Source: Pseudomonadota bacterium
Lineage (GTDB): Bacteria; Pseudomonadota; Alphaproteobacteria; Rhodospirillales; Magnetospirillaceae
Assembly: GCA_023458315.1 (NCBI GenBank)
Contig: JAEXAH010000119.1
Coordinates: 1-58,170, forward strand
Direction: 5' to 3'
Length of the DNA: 58,170 bases
Position numbers and translations under genes: made by a program. Positions 1 to 8,785 of the stretch are shown here, piece by piece. The notes beneath the pieces were generated by a model that did no database searches, was not told the origin of the DNA, and worked only from the letters and a program-made list of their open reading frames with translations. Position 1 is the stretch's first letter, and each line of letters opens with the position of its first letter.

Positions 1-1658
1 CGCACACCCTCGGCGGCGGCGGTGGCGGGGCGGGCGGCGGCCAGGGCGCGGGCCAGCGGATGGCGCGACGCGGCGGCCAGGGGAACGGCGCGGGCCAAGT
101 GGTCCTCGCTCCAGGCGCCGTCGCGGATCAGTTCCGGCTTGCCCTCGGTCAGGGTGCCGGTCTTGTCGAACACCACGGTATCGACGTCGGCGAAGCGTTC
201 CAGCGCCGTCGGCGATTTCAGCAGGATGCCCTGGCGCAGCAGACGGCCCGAGGCGATGACCTGCACCACCGGCACCGCCAGCGCCAGGGCGCAGGGGCAG
301 GTGATGATCAGCACGGCCACCGCGTTCAGCAACGCCTGCTGCCACGGCGCACCCACGCCCAGGGTCCAGCCCAGGAAGGTGGCCAGGGCGGCCACATGCA
401 CCACCGGCGCGTACCACCGCGCCACCCGGTCGGCCAGGGCGACATATTTGGCGCGGCCCTGTTCGGCCACTTCCATCATGCGCACGATCTCGGCCAGCAG
501 GGTGCGCTCGCCCACCGCCGCCACATTCAGGCGCAGCGGCGCCGACAGGTTGATGGTTCCGGCGAATACCTTGTCGCCGGGGGCCACCGCCACCGGCACG
601 CTCTCGCCCGAGATCAGGGCGGTGTCCACGTCCGAGCGGCCGTCCTTGATCACGCCGTCCACGCCGATGCGTTCGCCGGTGGCGACCAGCACGGTGGCGC
701 CCGCCGGAACCTTGGCGGGCGGCAGCATGCGCTGGGTGCCGTCGTCCTCGACCACGGTGACGGCGACGGCGTCCAGCGCCAGCAGATGCTCGGCCGCCGA
801 GCGGGCGCGGCCGCGTGCGCGGCTGTCCAGGTAACGGCCGATCAGCAGGAAGAACAGCAGGGTGATGGCGGAATCGAAATAGGCCCATTCGCCGCCGCGC
901 ATGGTTTCCGCCAGCGACATGGCCGAGGCCAGGCCGACGCCCAGGGTGATGGGCACGTCCATGTTGGTGCGCCCGGCCCGCAGCGCCGACAGCGCCGAGC
1001 GGGCGAAGGGGCGGATGCAGTACAGCACGGCCGGCAGCACGATCAGCGCCGAAATCCAGTGCATGAGGTCGCGGGTGTGCTGGCCCATGTACGAGAAATG
1101 CCCGGCCCACACCGACACCGACAGCAGCATGACGTTGCCGGCGGCGAAACCGGCCACCGCCATGGCGCGCAGCAATTCCTTTTCTGTGCGTTCGGTTTCG
1201 CGGCCCAGCTTGGCCGGATCATAGGGCACCAGCCGATAGCCGACCTTGAGCACCGGGTCCAGCAGCGCCCCGGCGTCGGGGGCCAGGGCCGGGTTCCAGC
1301 GCACCACCAGCCGCCGCGTGGTCATGTTGACCCGCGCCCAGGTGACGGCGGGCTGCTTGGACAGCAGCGCCTCGATCAGCCAGATGCAGGCGGCGCAGTG
1401 GATGCCCTCGACCATCAGGTGCAAGGTGGCCTCGCCCTTGTCGTCCACCATGATCTGGGCGGAAAAATCGTGGGTGGCCTCGTCCTCGGGGCGCAGCGGC
1501 CGCGCCGCCGGGTCGATGCAGCGGCGGCTGTAATAGGTGTCCAGCCCCAAGCCCTGCACCAGGGCATAGGCGCCCTCGCAGCCGCGACAGCAGAAATCCC
1601 CGCCCAGACCGGCGGGGATTTCCTGGCCGCAATGGCGGCAATAGCGGGTGGCCGTCAC
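1..1658 (-). CDS. ccoI: Copper-translocating P-type ATPase CcoI/FixI (partial, C-terminus outside window)
   Basis: About 552 N-terminal residues of a P1B-type ATPase; the rest lies beyond position 1. It starts at a GTG (1658) that shares GTGA with the stop of ccoH, so the two are translationally coupled. Visible in order: a Cys-rich N-terminal metal-binding module (Cys7, Cys10, Cys23, Cys24, Cys27), a heavy-metal-associated domain with Cys88-x-x-Cys91, transmembrane helices, an actuator motif SGES (about residue 350), the CPC metal-channel motif (about 454) and the phosphorylation motif DKTGT (about 496). The family exports Cu(I) across the inner membrane for assembly of the CuB centre of cbb3 oxidase. 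Position after ccoG-ccoH supports CcoI rather than a detoxification CopA. Confidence 0.93.
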   Translation of the reverse strand, partial: MTATRYCRHCGQEIPAGLGGDFCCRGCEGAYALVQGLGLDTYYSRRCIDPAARPLRPEDEATHDFSAQIMVDDKGEATLHLMVEGIHCAACIWLIEALLSKQPAVTWARVNMTTRRLVVRWNPALAPDAGALLDPVLKVGYRLVPYDPAKLGRETERTEKELLRAMAVAGFAAGNVMLLSVSVWAGHFSYMGQHTRDLMHWISALIVLPAVLYCIRPFARSALSALRAGRTNMDVPITLGVGLASAMSLAETMRGGEWAYFDSAITLLFFLLIGRYLDSRARGRARSAAEHLLALDAVAVTVVEDDGTQRMLPPAKVPAGATVLVATGERIGVDGVIKDGRSDVDTALISGESVPVAVAPGDKVFAGTINLSAPLRLNVAAVGERTLLAEIVRMMEVAEQGRAKYVALADRVARWYAPVVHVAALATFLGWTLGVGAPWQQALLNAVAVLIITCPCALALAVPVVQVIASGRLLRQGILLKSPTALERFADVDTVVFDKTGTLTEGKPELIRDGAWSEDHLARAVPLAAASRHPLARALAAARPATAAAEGV

Positions 1659-2155
1659 TTGATGACGAAACGCTGCGAATGCTGGTGGCCGACACCGATG
1701 CCCGACGCCGTCACGTCCATGTCCCACACGCCCTTGACCGCCAGTTTATAGGTGCCGCCATAGACGCCGTTGCCCAAGGGCTTCAGCGCCTCGCGGTGGT
1801 CATAGCCCTTGGCGGTCGGGCGGATCAGATCGGCGCGGACCTCCAGACCCTCCAGCGGCTTGCCGTCGCGGTCACGATAGCTGACCGCGATCTCCACCTG
1901 CACGCCGTCGACGCCGATGGCGCCGGGCGTGACCTTGGTGTCGGCGGTCCAGCCCTGTTCCTGCTGGGCCTTGGCCAGCGCCAGGTTCTGGTTGTAGGCC
2001 AGGCCCTTCTGATAGGCGCCCTCGGTTTCCAGGCCGGTGAAGGTGGAGGTGGCGAAATACGCCAGGGCGGCATTGACGCCCACCACCACCACGAAGCAGC
2101 CGACGAAAATGTACGGGTACCACCAGCCCCGTTCGCGGGTCACGACCATGCTCAT
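1655..2155 (-). CDS. ccoH: CcoH/FixH family cbb3 oxidase assembly protein
   Basis: Predicted 166 aa. The start at 2155 (MSMVVTRERGWWYP) was preferred to an upstream in-frame ATG because GGAAGG lies just ahead of it. There is one N-terminal transmembrane segment (about residues 12-32, after the WWYP motif typical of FixH) followed by a periplasmic beta-rich domain. FixH proteins act in maturation or stability of cbb3 oxidase. The gene begins 4 nt after ccoG ends and its stop overlaps the GTG of ccoI, giving the conserved order ccoG-ccoH-ccoI. No unusual features were seen. Confidence 0.88.
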   Translation of the reverse strand: MSMVVTRERGWWYPYIFVGCFVVVVGVNAALAYFATSTFTGLETEGAYQKGLAYNQNLALAKAQQEQGWTADTKVTPGAIGVDGVQVEIAVSYRDRDGKPLEGLEVRADLIRPTAKGYDHREALKPLGNGVYGGTYKLAVKGVWDMDVTASGIGVGHQHSQRFVIK

Positions 2156-2159
2156 TCCC

Positions 2160-3611
2160 TTACCTTCCCGGCCCGGCGAACAAGGTGTCCGACCGCACCA
2201 CATGGCCATCGGCCGTGTCGGTCAGAACCAGGGTCAGCGGGGTCTTGGCGCTTTGAATGGAAGCCTCGGGGGCGGTGACGTACAGGCGGAAGGCCGTGAC
2301 GTCGTCGCCCGGGACCTGCAACTCGGTCTGGGTGTTCTTGCCGCTCTCGTCGCCGACCACCTGGATGGTGGCGCCGGGGATGCCGCTGACGGACAGCGAG
2401 AACGTGCGATCCTTCCGGACCATGTTCAGGACCTTGTAGGTGTAGCCGTTGCGGATGCTGCCATCGGAAAGCTGGACGAACAAGGGGGAGCGTTCGTGCA
2501 GCACGTTGACCCCGACCGTATGGCGGGTCGACAGCGCCACCACCATCAGCAGGCCGACGGCGCTGAGGATGGCGGTGTAGATGATGGTGCGCGGGCGGAT
2601 CAGACGGGTCTGCGGCTTGCCGCCCTGCTCGCGCGCCGCCAGATTGGCGGCGGAATCATAGCTGATCAGGTTTCGCGGCAGGCCGACGCGGTCCATCATG
2701 GTGTTGCAGGCGTCGATGCACAGGCCGCACCCGATGCAGCCCATCTGCAAGCCTTCGCGGATGTCGATGCCGGTGGGGCAGGCGGTGACGCACATCTTGC
2801 AGTCGATGCAATGGCCGCGCCCCTCGAAGCCCTGACCCTTTCGCGCCGGGGCGCGCGGCTCGCCGCGCCATGCCTCGTAGCTGATGATCAGCGAATGCTC
2901 GTCGAACATGGCCGACTGGAAGCGCGAATAGGGGCACATGTACAGGCACACCTGCTCGCGCGCGAAGCCCGCCAGCAGATAGCAGCAGCCGCCGACGATG
3001 GCGATGGCGCTCCAGGTGCCCGCCCCGGCCTGCAAGGTGAAGATCTCGCGCAGGACGACGAAGGCGTCGTCGAAATACAGGGTGAAGCCGATGCCGCAGG
3101 CCAGCGAGATCACCAGCCATCCCGCCTGGACGATGCTCTTCTTGATCAGCTTGCTGGCGCTCCACGGCGCGCGGTCCAGCATGATGCGGGCATTGCGGTC
3201 GCCGACCACCAGCCGTTCGATGTACACGAACAGATCGGTGTAGACCGTCTGCCAGCACAGGAAGCCGCACCACACGCGACCGGCCAGCGCCGACATGAAG
3301 AACAGGGCGATGGCCGCGAACAGCAGCAGGCCGGTGACGTAATAGACTTCCTGCGGCCAGATCTCGATGAAGAAGAAATAGCCGCGCCGTCCCGCCATGT
3401 CGGCCAGGATGGCCTGATCGGGGGCGTTCGGCCCACGGTCCCAGCGGATGAACGGCGCCAGATGATAGACACCCAGCAGGACGACCATCAGCCACCACTT
3501 GATGGAGCGGAACGTGCCCTTCACCTTGCGGGGATGGATGGTGACGGTCTCGGCGTACAAACCCTGGGACTGACCCTGGGATTTGTTCGCCTGCGGCTCG
3601 GCCTTGGTCAT
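2160..3611 (-). CDS. ccoG: CcoG/FixG/RdxA polyferredoxin-like cbb3 assembly protein
   Basis: Predicted 483 aa, normal for the family. Several transmembrane helices occupy the N-terminal half (starting near WWLMVVLLGVYHL), followed by a cytoplasmic dicluster ferredoxin region at about residues 264-300, CIDCKMC...CPTG and CIGCGLC...C, able to bind two [4Fe-4S] clusters. One more helix and an Ig-like C-terminal domain follow. CcoG reduces Cu(II) to Cu(I) for CcoI during copper delivery to cbb3 oxidase; this function is known from the family. It is the first gene of ccoGHI and has its own FNR-type promoter (3720-3762), separated from ccoNOQP by a terminator. Confidence 0.93.
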   Translation of the reverse strand: MTKAEPQANKSQGQSQGLYAETVTIHPRKVKGTFRSIKWWLMVVLLGVYHLAPFIRWDRGPNAPDQAILADMAGRRGYFFFIEIWPQEVYYVTGLLLFAAIALFFMSALAGRVWCGFLCWQTVYTDLFVYIERLVVGDRNARIMLDRAPWSASKLIKKSIVQAGWLVISLACGIGFTLYFDDAFVVLREIFTLQAGAGTWSAIAIVGGCCYLLAGFAREQVCLYMCPYSRFQSAMFDEHSLIISYEAWRGEPRAPARKGQGFEGRGHCIDCKMCVTACPTGIDIREGLQMGCIGCGLCIDACNTMMDRVGLPRNLISYDSAANLAAREQGGKPQTRLIRPRTIIYTAILSAVGLLMVVALSTRHTVGVNVLHERSPLFVQLSDGSIRNGYTYKVLNMVRKDRTFSLSVSGIPGATIQVVGDESGKNTQTELQVPGDDVTAFRLYVTAPEASIQSAKTPLTLVLTDTADGHVVRSDTLFAGPGR

Positions 3612-3719
3612 CTGCTGGCGTACTCCGGTTCTGGGCGCCCGATCCTATCGACGGGAACGGGGGGCTGTTTCCACATTTCAGCATTTCACTCATGCGTGAA
3701 GCGCATGTCTGGGCGCGCC

Positions 3720-3762
3720 AGCATACGCCAACGTCCCTGCGTGGGAAACTGATGCCGGTCAA
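3720..3762 (-). promoter_or_regulatory. FNR/FixK-type promoter of ccoGHI
   Basis: On the minus strand TTGACCGGCATCAG (3762-3749) matches the FNR/FixK consensus TTGAT-N4-ATCAA at 8 of 10 positions. A -10-like TATGCT lies at 3725-3720, the spacing expected of a class II FNR promoter (box centred near -41.5). The rest of the 3612-3833 stretch holds a short inverted repeat, CATGCG-5-CGCATG (3691-3707), and no gene. Confidence 0.6.
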
Positions 3763-3825
3763 GCGACCGTATATTGTGGATGCGAGATGTATGACGCCGC
3801 CGCTGCGGCGTGGGTGGGGTAGGAC

Positions 3826-3866
3826 ATAAAACGATGGGGTGGGTTCCAACGGGAACCACACCCCAT
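3826..3866 (-). terminator. Rho-independent terminator after ccoNOQP
   Basis: Arms ATGGGGTGGGTTCC (3834-3847) and GGAACC-AC-ACCCCAT (3852-3866) form a stem of about 14 bp with a single bulge and a 4-nt loop. On the minus strand it is followed by CGTTTTAT. It lies between ccoP and ccoG, so it should end the oxidase operon transcript before the ccoG promoter. Confidence 0.75.
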
Positions 3867-3924
3867 GCTTTGATCCCACCGCCTGGGCCCCCTGGGTCGT
3901 CCTAAACCCAACCCGGGCGCCGGT

Positions 3925-3985
3925 GGAACCGGAGAACCGGTTCCCGATCGGCGATCATGGCCGGAACCGGCGAACCGGTTCCGGC
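3925..3985. repeat. Two tandem near-identical hairpins downstream of ccoP
   Basis: GGAACCGG-AGAA-CCGGTTCC (3925-3944) and GCCGGAACCGG-CGAA-CCGGTTCCGGC (3960-3985) share the same stem core and have tetraloops. They lie within 10-70 nt of the ccoP stop, ahead of the terminator at 3834-3866. No T-run follows either one, so they may protect the 3' end of the oxidase mRNA rather than terminate it. Confidence 0.7.
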
Positions 3986-3993
3986 GCAAGATC

Positions 3994-4869
3994 TTACTTA
4001 CCGCCGCCCAGCGAGTGGACGTACACGGTCAGCAGCTTGATCGAGGTCTCGTCGAGACGCTCGGACCAAGCGGGCATGGCACCGTGGCGCGGGTTGGCGA
4101 TCTGGGCCACGACGGCCTGCTTCACCGCTTCCTTGCCACCCTTGAACAGCCAGATGCTGTTGTTCAGGGCCGGGGCACCCACGTCCTTGGAACCGACGCC
4201 GCCTTCCTGGTGGCAGACGACGCACTGTTCGGCGAAGACGGCCTCGCCGGGCAGACCGGCGGTGGCACCCTTCGACGCCAGGGCGACGACATAGTCGGCA
4301 ACCTGATCGATCTGCGCCGAGGTCAGCAGCTGGTCGGCGCCGAACTTGGGCATCTCGCTCTGACGCGAGTTGGCGTTGGTGTTACGAACGCCATAGGCGA
4401 TGGTCTGTTGCAGGTCGGCCAGTTCGCCGCCCCAGATCCACTCGTCATCGGCCAGGTTCGGGTAGGCACCGGGGACACCGACGCCGCCCGCGCCGTGGCA
4501 GGGGGCGCAGTTCTCGTTGAACAGCACCTTGCCGCCGGTCATGGCGAAGTTGCGCAGGTCCTTGTCCTTGACCACGTCCTCGACGGGGAGGGCGGCGATC
4601 TTGGACTCGAACTTGGAACGGGTCTGCTTCTGAGCCTTCAGCTCGGCCTGCAGATCGTTGCGCGACGAGTAATTCAGCACACCACGGCTGTAGTCGCTGA
4701 TGGTCGGCCAGGCCGGCATGGCGATCCAGTAGGCGATCGACCAGATCACGGTGGCCCAGAACACGTACACCCACCACTTCGGCAGCGGAGTGTTGAGCTC
4801 CTTGATGCCGTCCCACTCGTGACCGGTCGTGTACTGACCGGACACGGAGTCCTTTTCCATGGAAGCCAT
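3994..4869 (-). CDS. ccoP: cbb3-type cytochrome c oxidase subunit III, diheme CcoP
   Basis: Predicted 291 aa. An N-terminal membrane anchor (about residues 31-53, KWWVYVFWATVIWSIAYW) precedes two cytochrome c domains with haem motifs C121-x-x-C124-H125 and C216-x-x-C219-H220. CcoP takes electrons from soluble cytochrome c or the bc1 complex and passes them through CcoO to CcoN. The gene starts 1 nt after the ccoQ stop, with GGAG upstream. Another ATG lies three codons downstream. Length and motifs are ordinary for the family, and it is the last gene of the ccoNOQP operon. Confidence 0.97.
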   Translation of the reverse strand: MASMEKDSVSGQYTTGHEWDGIKELNTPLPKWWVYVFWATVIWSIAYWIAMPAWPTISDYSRGVLNYSSRNDLQAELKAQKQTRSKFESKIAALPVEDVVKDKDLRNFAMTGGKVLFNENCAPCHGAGGVGVPGAYPNLADDEWIWGGELADLQQTIAYGVRNTNANSRQSEMPKFGADQLLTSAQIDQVADYVVALASKGATAGLPGEAVFAEQCVVCHQEGGVGSKDVGAPALNNSIWLFKGGKEAVKQAVVAQIANPRHGAMPAWSERLDETSIKLLTVYVHSLGGGK

Positions 4870-4870
4870 A

Positions 4871-5035
4871 TTAGCGCTCCTTGTCGTCTTCGTCCCTCAG
4901 CGGGATGTCTCCGTAGGCGTCGAACCGGGCCTTGTTTTTCGGCCGGAACGCCCAAAAGACGATCCCGAGGAACAAAACCATTGCCCACAAGCCCCAGATG
5001 GGGCGGAGAACGTCATTGACGAACGTCTCGAGCAA
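4871..5035 (-). CDS. ccoQ: Small cbb3 oxidase subunit CcoQ (TTG start)
   Basis: Predicted 54 aa, located between ccoO and ccoP. The frame has no early ATG; the likely start is TTG at 5035, six nt after GGGAG, giving LLETFVNDVLRPIWGLW. An alternative internal ATG would remove most of the membrane helix. One transmembrane segment (about residues 14-31) is followed by the charged tail FRPKNKARFD, typical of CcoQ/FixQ. CcoQ helps stabilise or assemble the cbb3 complex. The gene is easily missed because of its size and rare start codon. Confidence 0.88.
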   Translation of the reverse strand: MLETFVNDVLRPIWGLWAMVLFLGIVFWAFRPKNKARFDAYGDIPLRDEDDKER

Positions 5036-5046
5036 TTGCTGCTCCC

Positions 5047-5772
5047 TTAGCGGGCGATCTTCTCGGGCTTCACCGTGGTGAAGTCCACCATGGTTCCCAG
5101 GACCTGGAGATAGGCCACCAGGGCGTCCATCTCGGTGATCTTGGGATCGGCATCCGCGCTGCCCATCCGGGCCTTGGGATAGCTCTTCGCGACAGCCGCG
5201 TCGGCGGCTTCGGAAGTGGCTTGCTCCTCAAGATCCTTCTTGGCGTTGGCGAGCTGCTCCTTGGTGTACGGCACGCCAACCACGGCCAGGGCGGTCAGAT
5301 CCGCCTGGATGGTGGAATAGTCGAGCGGACGCTTCAGGTGCGGATAGCCGGGCATGATGGATTCCGGAACCACGTCCCGGGGGTTGATCATATGGCGGAC
5401 GTGCCAGTCGTTGGTGTACTTGCCACCGACGCGGGCCAGATCCGGACCGGTACGCTTGGAACCCCACTGGAAGGGGTGGTCGTACTTGGACTCGGCCGCC
5501 AGGCTGTAGTGACCATAGCGTTCGACCTCGTCCTTGAACGGACGGACCATCTGGCTATGGCAGTTGTAGCAGCCTTCGCGGACGTAGATGTCGCGACCCT
5601 TCTGCTCCAGCGGAGAGTAGGGACGCACGCCTTCCACCTTCTCGATGGTGCTCTCGATGGTGAACAGCGGCACGACCTCAACCAGGCCGCCCACGACCAC
5701 GGTCAGCAGGATACCCACCGCGAGGAAGAAGACGTTGGTTTCGATCTTGGCGTGATGCTTGAACACGGACAT
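5047..5772 (-). CDS. ccoO: cbb3-type cytochrome c oxidase subunit II, monohaem CcoO
   Basis: Predicted 241 aa. An N-terminal membrane anchor (about residues 13-35) is followed by a cytochrome c domain with the single haem motif C68-YN-C71-H72, within the family signature GCYNCHSQM. It transfers electrons from CcoP to the catalytic subunit. GGGAGGAA lies at a good distance before the ATG. The gene begins 14 nt after ccoN and is followed closely by ccoQ, in the usual ccoN-O-Q-P order. Confidence 0.97.
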   Translation of the reverse strand: MSVFKHHAKIETNVFFLAVGILLTVVVGGLVEVVPLFTIESTIEKVEGVRPYSPLEQKGRDIYVREGCYNCHSQMVRPFKDEVERYGHYSLAAESKYDHPFQWGSKRTGPDLARVGGKYTNDWHVRHMINPRDVVPESIMPGYPHLKRPLDYSTIQADLTALAVVGVPYTKEQLANAKKDLEEQATSEAADAAVAKSYPKARMGSADADPKITEMDALVAYLQVLGTMVDFTTVKPEKIAR

Positions 5773-5786
5773 CTCGGTTCCTCCCC

Positions 5787-7238
5787 TTAGCGGGCCGCAG
5801 CGGTCGAGGGCTGCGCGGCTTCGGAAGCCACGTCACCCTTGATGGTCTTGTAGAAGTTGTAGACCATCACCAGCGAACCGAGGACGAACAGCAGGCCGCC
5901 CAGGGCGCGGATCACGTAGTACGGATGCATCGCCTCGACGGTCTCGATGAACGAGTACTGCAGGAAGCCCAGGTTGTCATACGCACGCCACATCAGGCCC
6001 TGCATGATGCCCGAGATCCACATGGCGGTGATGTACAGCACGATGCCGACGGTGGCGACCCAGAAGTGCAGGCCCACCAGCTTCAGCGAGTAGACTTCCT
6101 TGCGGCCCCACAGCTTGGGCACCAGGTAGTACAGCGCGCCGAACGACACGAAGGCAACCCAGCCCAGAGCACCGGAGTGCACGTGGCCGATGGTCCAGTC
6201 GGTGTAGTGCGACAGCGAGTTGACCGCCTTGATCGACATCATCGGACCTTCGAAGGTCGACATGCCGTAGAACGCCACCGAGGACACCAGGAAACGCATC
6301 ACCGGATCGGTGCGCAGCTTGTCCCAGGCGCCGGACAGGGTCATCAGGCCGTTGATCATGCCACCCCAGGACGGCATCCACAGCATCACCGAGAAGGTCA
6401 TGCCCAGGGTCTGCGCCCAGTCGGGGAGAGCGGTGTAGTGCAGGTGGTGCGGACCGGCCCAGATGTACAGGAAGATCAGCGCCCAGAAGTGCACGATCGA
6501 CAGACGGTACGAATAGACCGGACGCTCGGCGCGCTTGGGCACGAAGTAGTACATGATGCCCAGGAAGCCGGCGGTCAGGAAGAAGCCCACCGCGTTATGG
6601 CCGTACCACCACTGGGTCATGGCGTTCTGGACGCCACCGAACAGGTTGTACGACTTCATCCACGAACCGCCGAACAGGGCGGCCGGAACGGCGATGTTGT
6701 TGCCGAGGTGCAGCATCGCGACGGTCAGGATCATGGCGAAGAAGAACCAGTTGGCCACGTAGATGTGGGGTTCCTTACGCTTCATGATGGTGCCGGCGAA
6801 GATCATCAGGTAGCAGACCCAGATCACGGTCAGCCACAGGTCCAGCCACCACTCCGGCTCGGCGTATTCCTGGCCCTGGGAGAAGCCCAGGACATAGGTC
6901 AGCGCCGCGACCACGATGAAAATCTGGAAGTTCCAGAACGTGAAGTTCGCGAAGCCGCTGCCGCCGAACAGGCTGGCGCGGCAGGTGCGCTGCACGCAGT
7001 ACAGCGAGGTGGAGAAAAGGATGTTGCCGCCGAAGGCGAAGATCACGGCGGACGTATGGACCGGGCGCAGACGGCCGAAGGTGGTCCATTCAAGATCAAG
7101 ATTGAGGGCCGGGAAGGCGAGCTGCCAGGCGATGAAATCGCCAGCCAGGAAGCCAACCACACCCCAGAACGTCGCCGCGAGGACGAACTTCTTCACCACG
7201 TCTTCGCAATAGGGCGTGGCGTCGGTGTTGGTGCTCAT
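5787..7238 (-). CDS. ccoN: cbb3-type cytochrome c oxidase catalytic subunit I, CcoN
   Basis: Predicted 483 aa, with about twelve transmembrane helices of the haem-copper oxidase fold. Start chosen at 7238 (MSTNTDATPYC), directly behind AGGAG; a longer open frame upstream lacks a ribosome-binding site and crosses the promoter. Haem and copper ligands are visible in WWYGHNAVGF, GPHHLHYT and the GHVH motif. CcoN reduces oxygen to water with high affinity and pumps protons, suiting microaerobic growth. It heads the ccoNOQP operon and lies under an FNR-type promoter at 7356-7397. Confidence 0.98.
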   Translation of the reverse strand: MSTNTDATPYCEDVVKKFVLAATFWGVVGFLAGDFIAWQLAFPALNLDLEWTTFGRLRPVHTSAVIFAFGGNILFSTSLYCVQRTCRASLFGGSGFANFTFWNFQIFIVVAALTYVLGFSQGQEYAEPEWWLDLWLTVIWVCYLMIFAGTIMKRKEPHIYVANWFFFAMILTVAMLHLGNNIAVPAALFGGSWMKSYNLFGGVQNAMTQWWYGHNAVGFFLTAGFLGIMYYFVPKRAERPVYSYRLSIVHFWALIFLYIWAGPHHLHYTALPDWAQTLGMTFSVMLWMPSWGGMINGLMTLSGAWDKLRTDPVMRFLVSSVAFYGMSTFEGPMMSIKAVNSLSHYTDWTIGHVHSGALGWVAFVSFGALYYLVPKLWGRKEVYSLKLVGLHFWVATVGIVLYITAMWISGIMQGLMWRAYDNLGFLQYSFIETVEAMHPYYVIRALGGLLFVLGSLVMVYNFYKTIKGDVASEAAQPSTAAAR

Positions 7239-7355
7239 GCCGAACTCCTGTTTCGACCGGGAAAGGGTCAGCCCGGAGCGCCCCGCCGGAAAACCATGAC
7301 AAACAAACCCCCGTTGGCCAGTTCCGGCCGGGAGGACATTGCTCCGAGTTGGCGC

Positions 7356-7397
7356 ACTATGACGACAAGCGCACCCCCGGCCATTGATCCATATCAA
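7356..7397 (-). promoter_or_regulatory. FNR/FixK-type promoter of ccoNOQP
   Basis: TTGATCCATATCAA (7384-7397) is a perfect match to the FNR/FixK box TTGAT-N4-ATCAA. A -10-like CATAGT sits on the minus strand at 7361-7356, so a start near 7349 would put the box at -41.5, the class II activator position. This implies induction at low oxygen. The rest of 7239-7538 contains no gene that I can support. Confidence 0.85.
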
Positions 7398-7538
7398 AAT
7401 TGGAAAAAATTACTGGTATCCCACCGGTTTGGGGGGCCTTCTTCGCGTGGGGACACCTCCGGACGGGTAGGGTGGCGACCCGAGGGGCGGCCGCGCATGC
7501 GCGTTGCCCGGGGCGCGGCGCTTGATTATGGTGGCGGC

Positions 7539-8744
7539 ATGAACGCCATCGACACCGACATTCCCGCCGCCCGTCCCGTCATCCGCTTCGCCAAGGGCCG
7601 CGCCCGCCGCTTCCGCGGCGGCCATCCCTGGGCGTTCTCGAACGAAGTCGAGATGACGCCCGAGGCCAAGGCGCTGCCGCCCGGCACCCTGGTCACGCTG
7701 ATGGACGCGGGGGACGAGAAGCTGGGCGTCGCCACCTTCAACCCCCATTCGCTGATCGCCGCTCGCGTGCTGGACCGCGACTGGAAGCGGGTGGTGGATG
7801 CCGCCTTCCTGGCCGAACGGCTGCGCGCCGCCATGACCCTGCGCGACGCGCTGTTCGGCGGCCCCTATTACCGTCTGATCCATTCCGAGGCCGACGGGCT
7901 GCCCGGGTTGATCGTCGACCGCTATGGCGATGTCGTCACCGTGCAGGCCAACACCGCGGGCATGGACCGCCTGACCCCGGCGCTGCTGGACGCCTTGGCC
8001 CAGGTGCTGGCGCCGCGGGCCGTGGTGCTGCGCAACGACAGTCCGGTGCGCGGGCTGGAAGGTCTGGCGCTGGAGCACAAGGTGGCGCTGGGCGAACTGG
8101 ACGGCCCGGTCGAACTGGTGGAAAACGGCGCCCGCTTCCTGGCCGACCTGACCGGCGGCCAGAAGACCGGCTGGTTCTACGACCAGCGCGACAACCGCGC
8201 CTTCGTCGCCAAATTGGCCAAGGGCCGCCGCGTGCTGGACGTCTATACCTATGCGGGCGGCTTCGCCGTGCAGGCGGCGCTGGCCGGGGCGACCGCCGTC
8301 ACCGCCGTCGACCGCTCGGAACATTCGCTGGAACTGGCGGCGGGGGCCGCCAGACTGAACGACGTGCCGCTGTCCTGCGTGCGCGCCGAAGCCTTCGCCG
8401 AAATGGCGCGGCTGGACGCGGCGGGCGAACGGTTCGGCGTGGTGGTGGTGGACCCGCCCGCCTTCGTCAAATCCAAGAAGGATCTGCACGCCGGGGCCAA
8501 GGGCTATCGCAAGATGGCCAAGCTGGCGGCGCCGCTGGTCGAACCGGGCGGCTTCCTGCTGGCGGCGTCGTGCTCGCACCACATGCCCGCCGACATGTTC
8601 GCCGAGGAAATCGCCCACGGTCTGGCCCAGGCCGGGCGCTCGGGCCGCATCCTGCGCGTCGCCGGGGCCGCCCCCGACCATCCGCTGCATCCGCAATTGC
8701 CGGAAAGCGCCTATCTCAAGGCGCTGGTGCTGCAACTGGACTGA
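7539..8744 (+). CDS. rlmI: Class I SAM-dependent rRNA methyltransferase, RlmI-like
   Basis: Predicted 401 aa, close to RlmI/YccW length. An N-terminal PUA-like domain (RFRGGHPWAFSNEV, about residues 20-95) is followed by a central domain and a Rossmann methyltransferase domain: TGGQKTGWFYDQRDNR (about 210-225), the SAM motif LDVYTYAGGF, the catalytic VVDPPAF and a conserved Cys in AASCSHH. RlmI makes m5C1962 in 23S rRNA; that substrate is inferred from similarity. The start at 7539 is preceded by GGTGG. The gene is divergent from ccoN, so the FNR box lies upstream of both, although control of this gene by it is doubtful. Confidence 0.85.
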   Translation: MNAIDTDIPAARPVIRFAKGRARRFRGGHPWAFSNEVEMTPEAKALPPGTLVTLMDAGDEKLGVATFNPHSLIAARVLDRDWKRVVDAAFLAERLRAAMTLRDALFGGPYYRLIHSEADGLPGLIVDRYGDVVTVQANTAGMDRLTPALLDALAQVLAPRAVVLRNDSPVRGLEGLALEHKVALGELDGPVELVENGARFLADLTGGQKTGWFYDQRDNRAFVAKLAKGRRVLDVYTYAGGFAVQAALAGATAVTAVDRSEHSLELAAGAARLNDVPLSCVRAEAFAEMARLDAAGERFGVVVVDPPAFVKSKKDLHAGAKGYRKMAKLAAPLVEPGGFLLAASCSHHMPADMFAEEIAHGLAQAGRSGRILRVAGAAPDHPLHPQLPESAYLKALVLQLD

Positions 8745-8785
8745 CCCGCGTGCTATCCTGGGGCGAACCGGCGCGAGGATCGCCC

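Noticed and set aside
7239..7397. A 53-residue N-terminal extension of ccoN
   Set aside because: It would cross the -10 region and the FNR box; AGGAG is well placed for the ATG at 7238.
5925..8744. A 939-codon open frame on the plus strand running through ccoN
   Set aside because: It is antisense to ccoN for most of its length, has a His/Gln/Arg-rich composition typical of shadow frames in GC-rich DNA, and its true part is only the RlmI-like gene starting at 7539.
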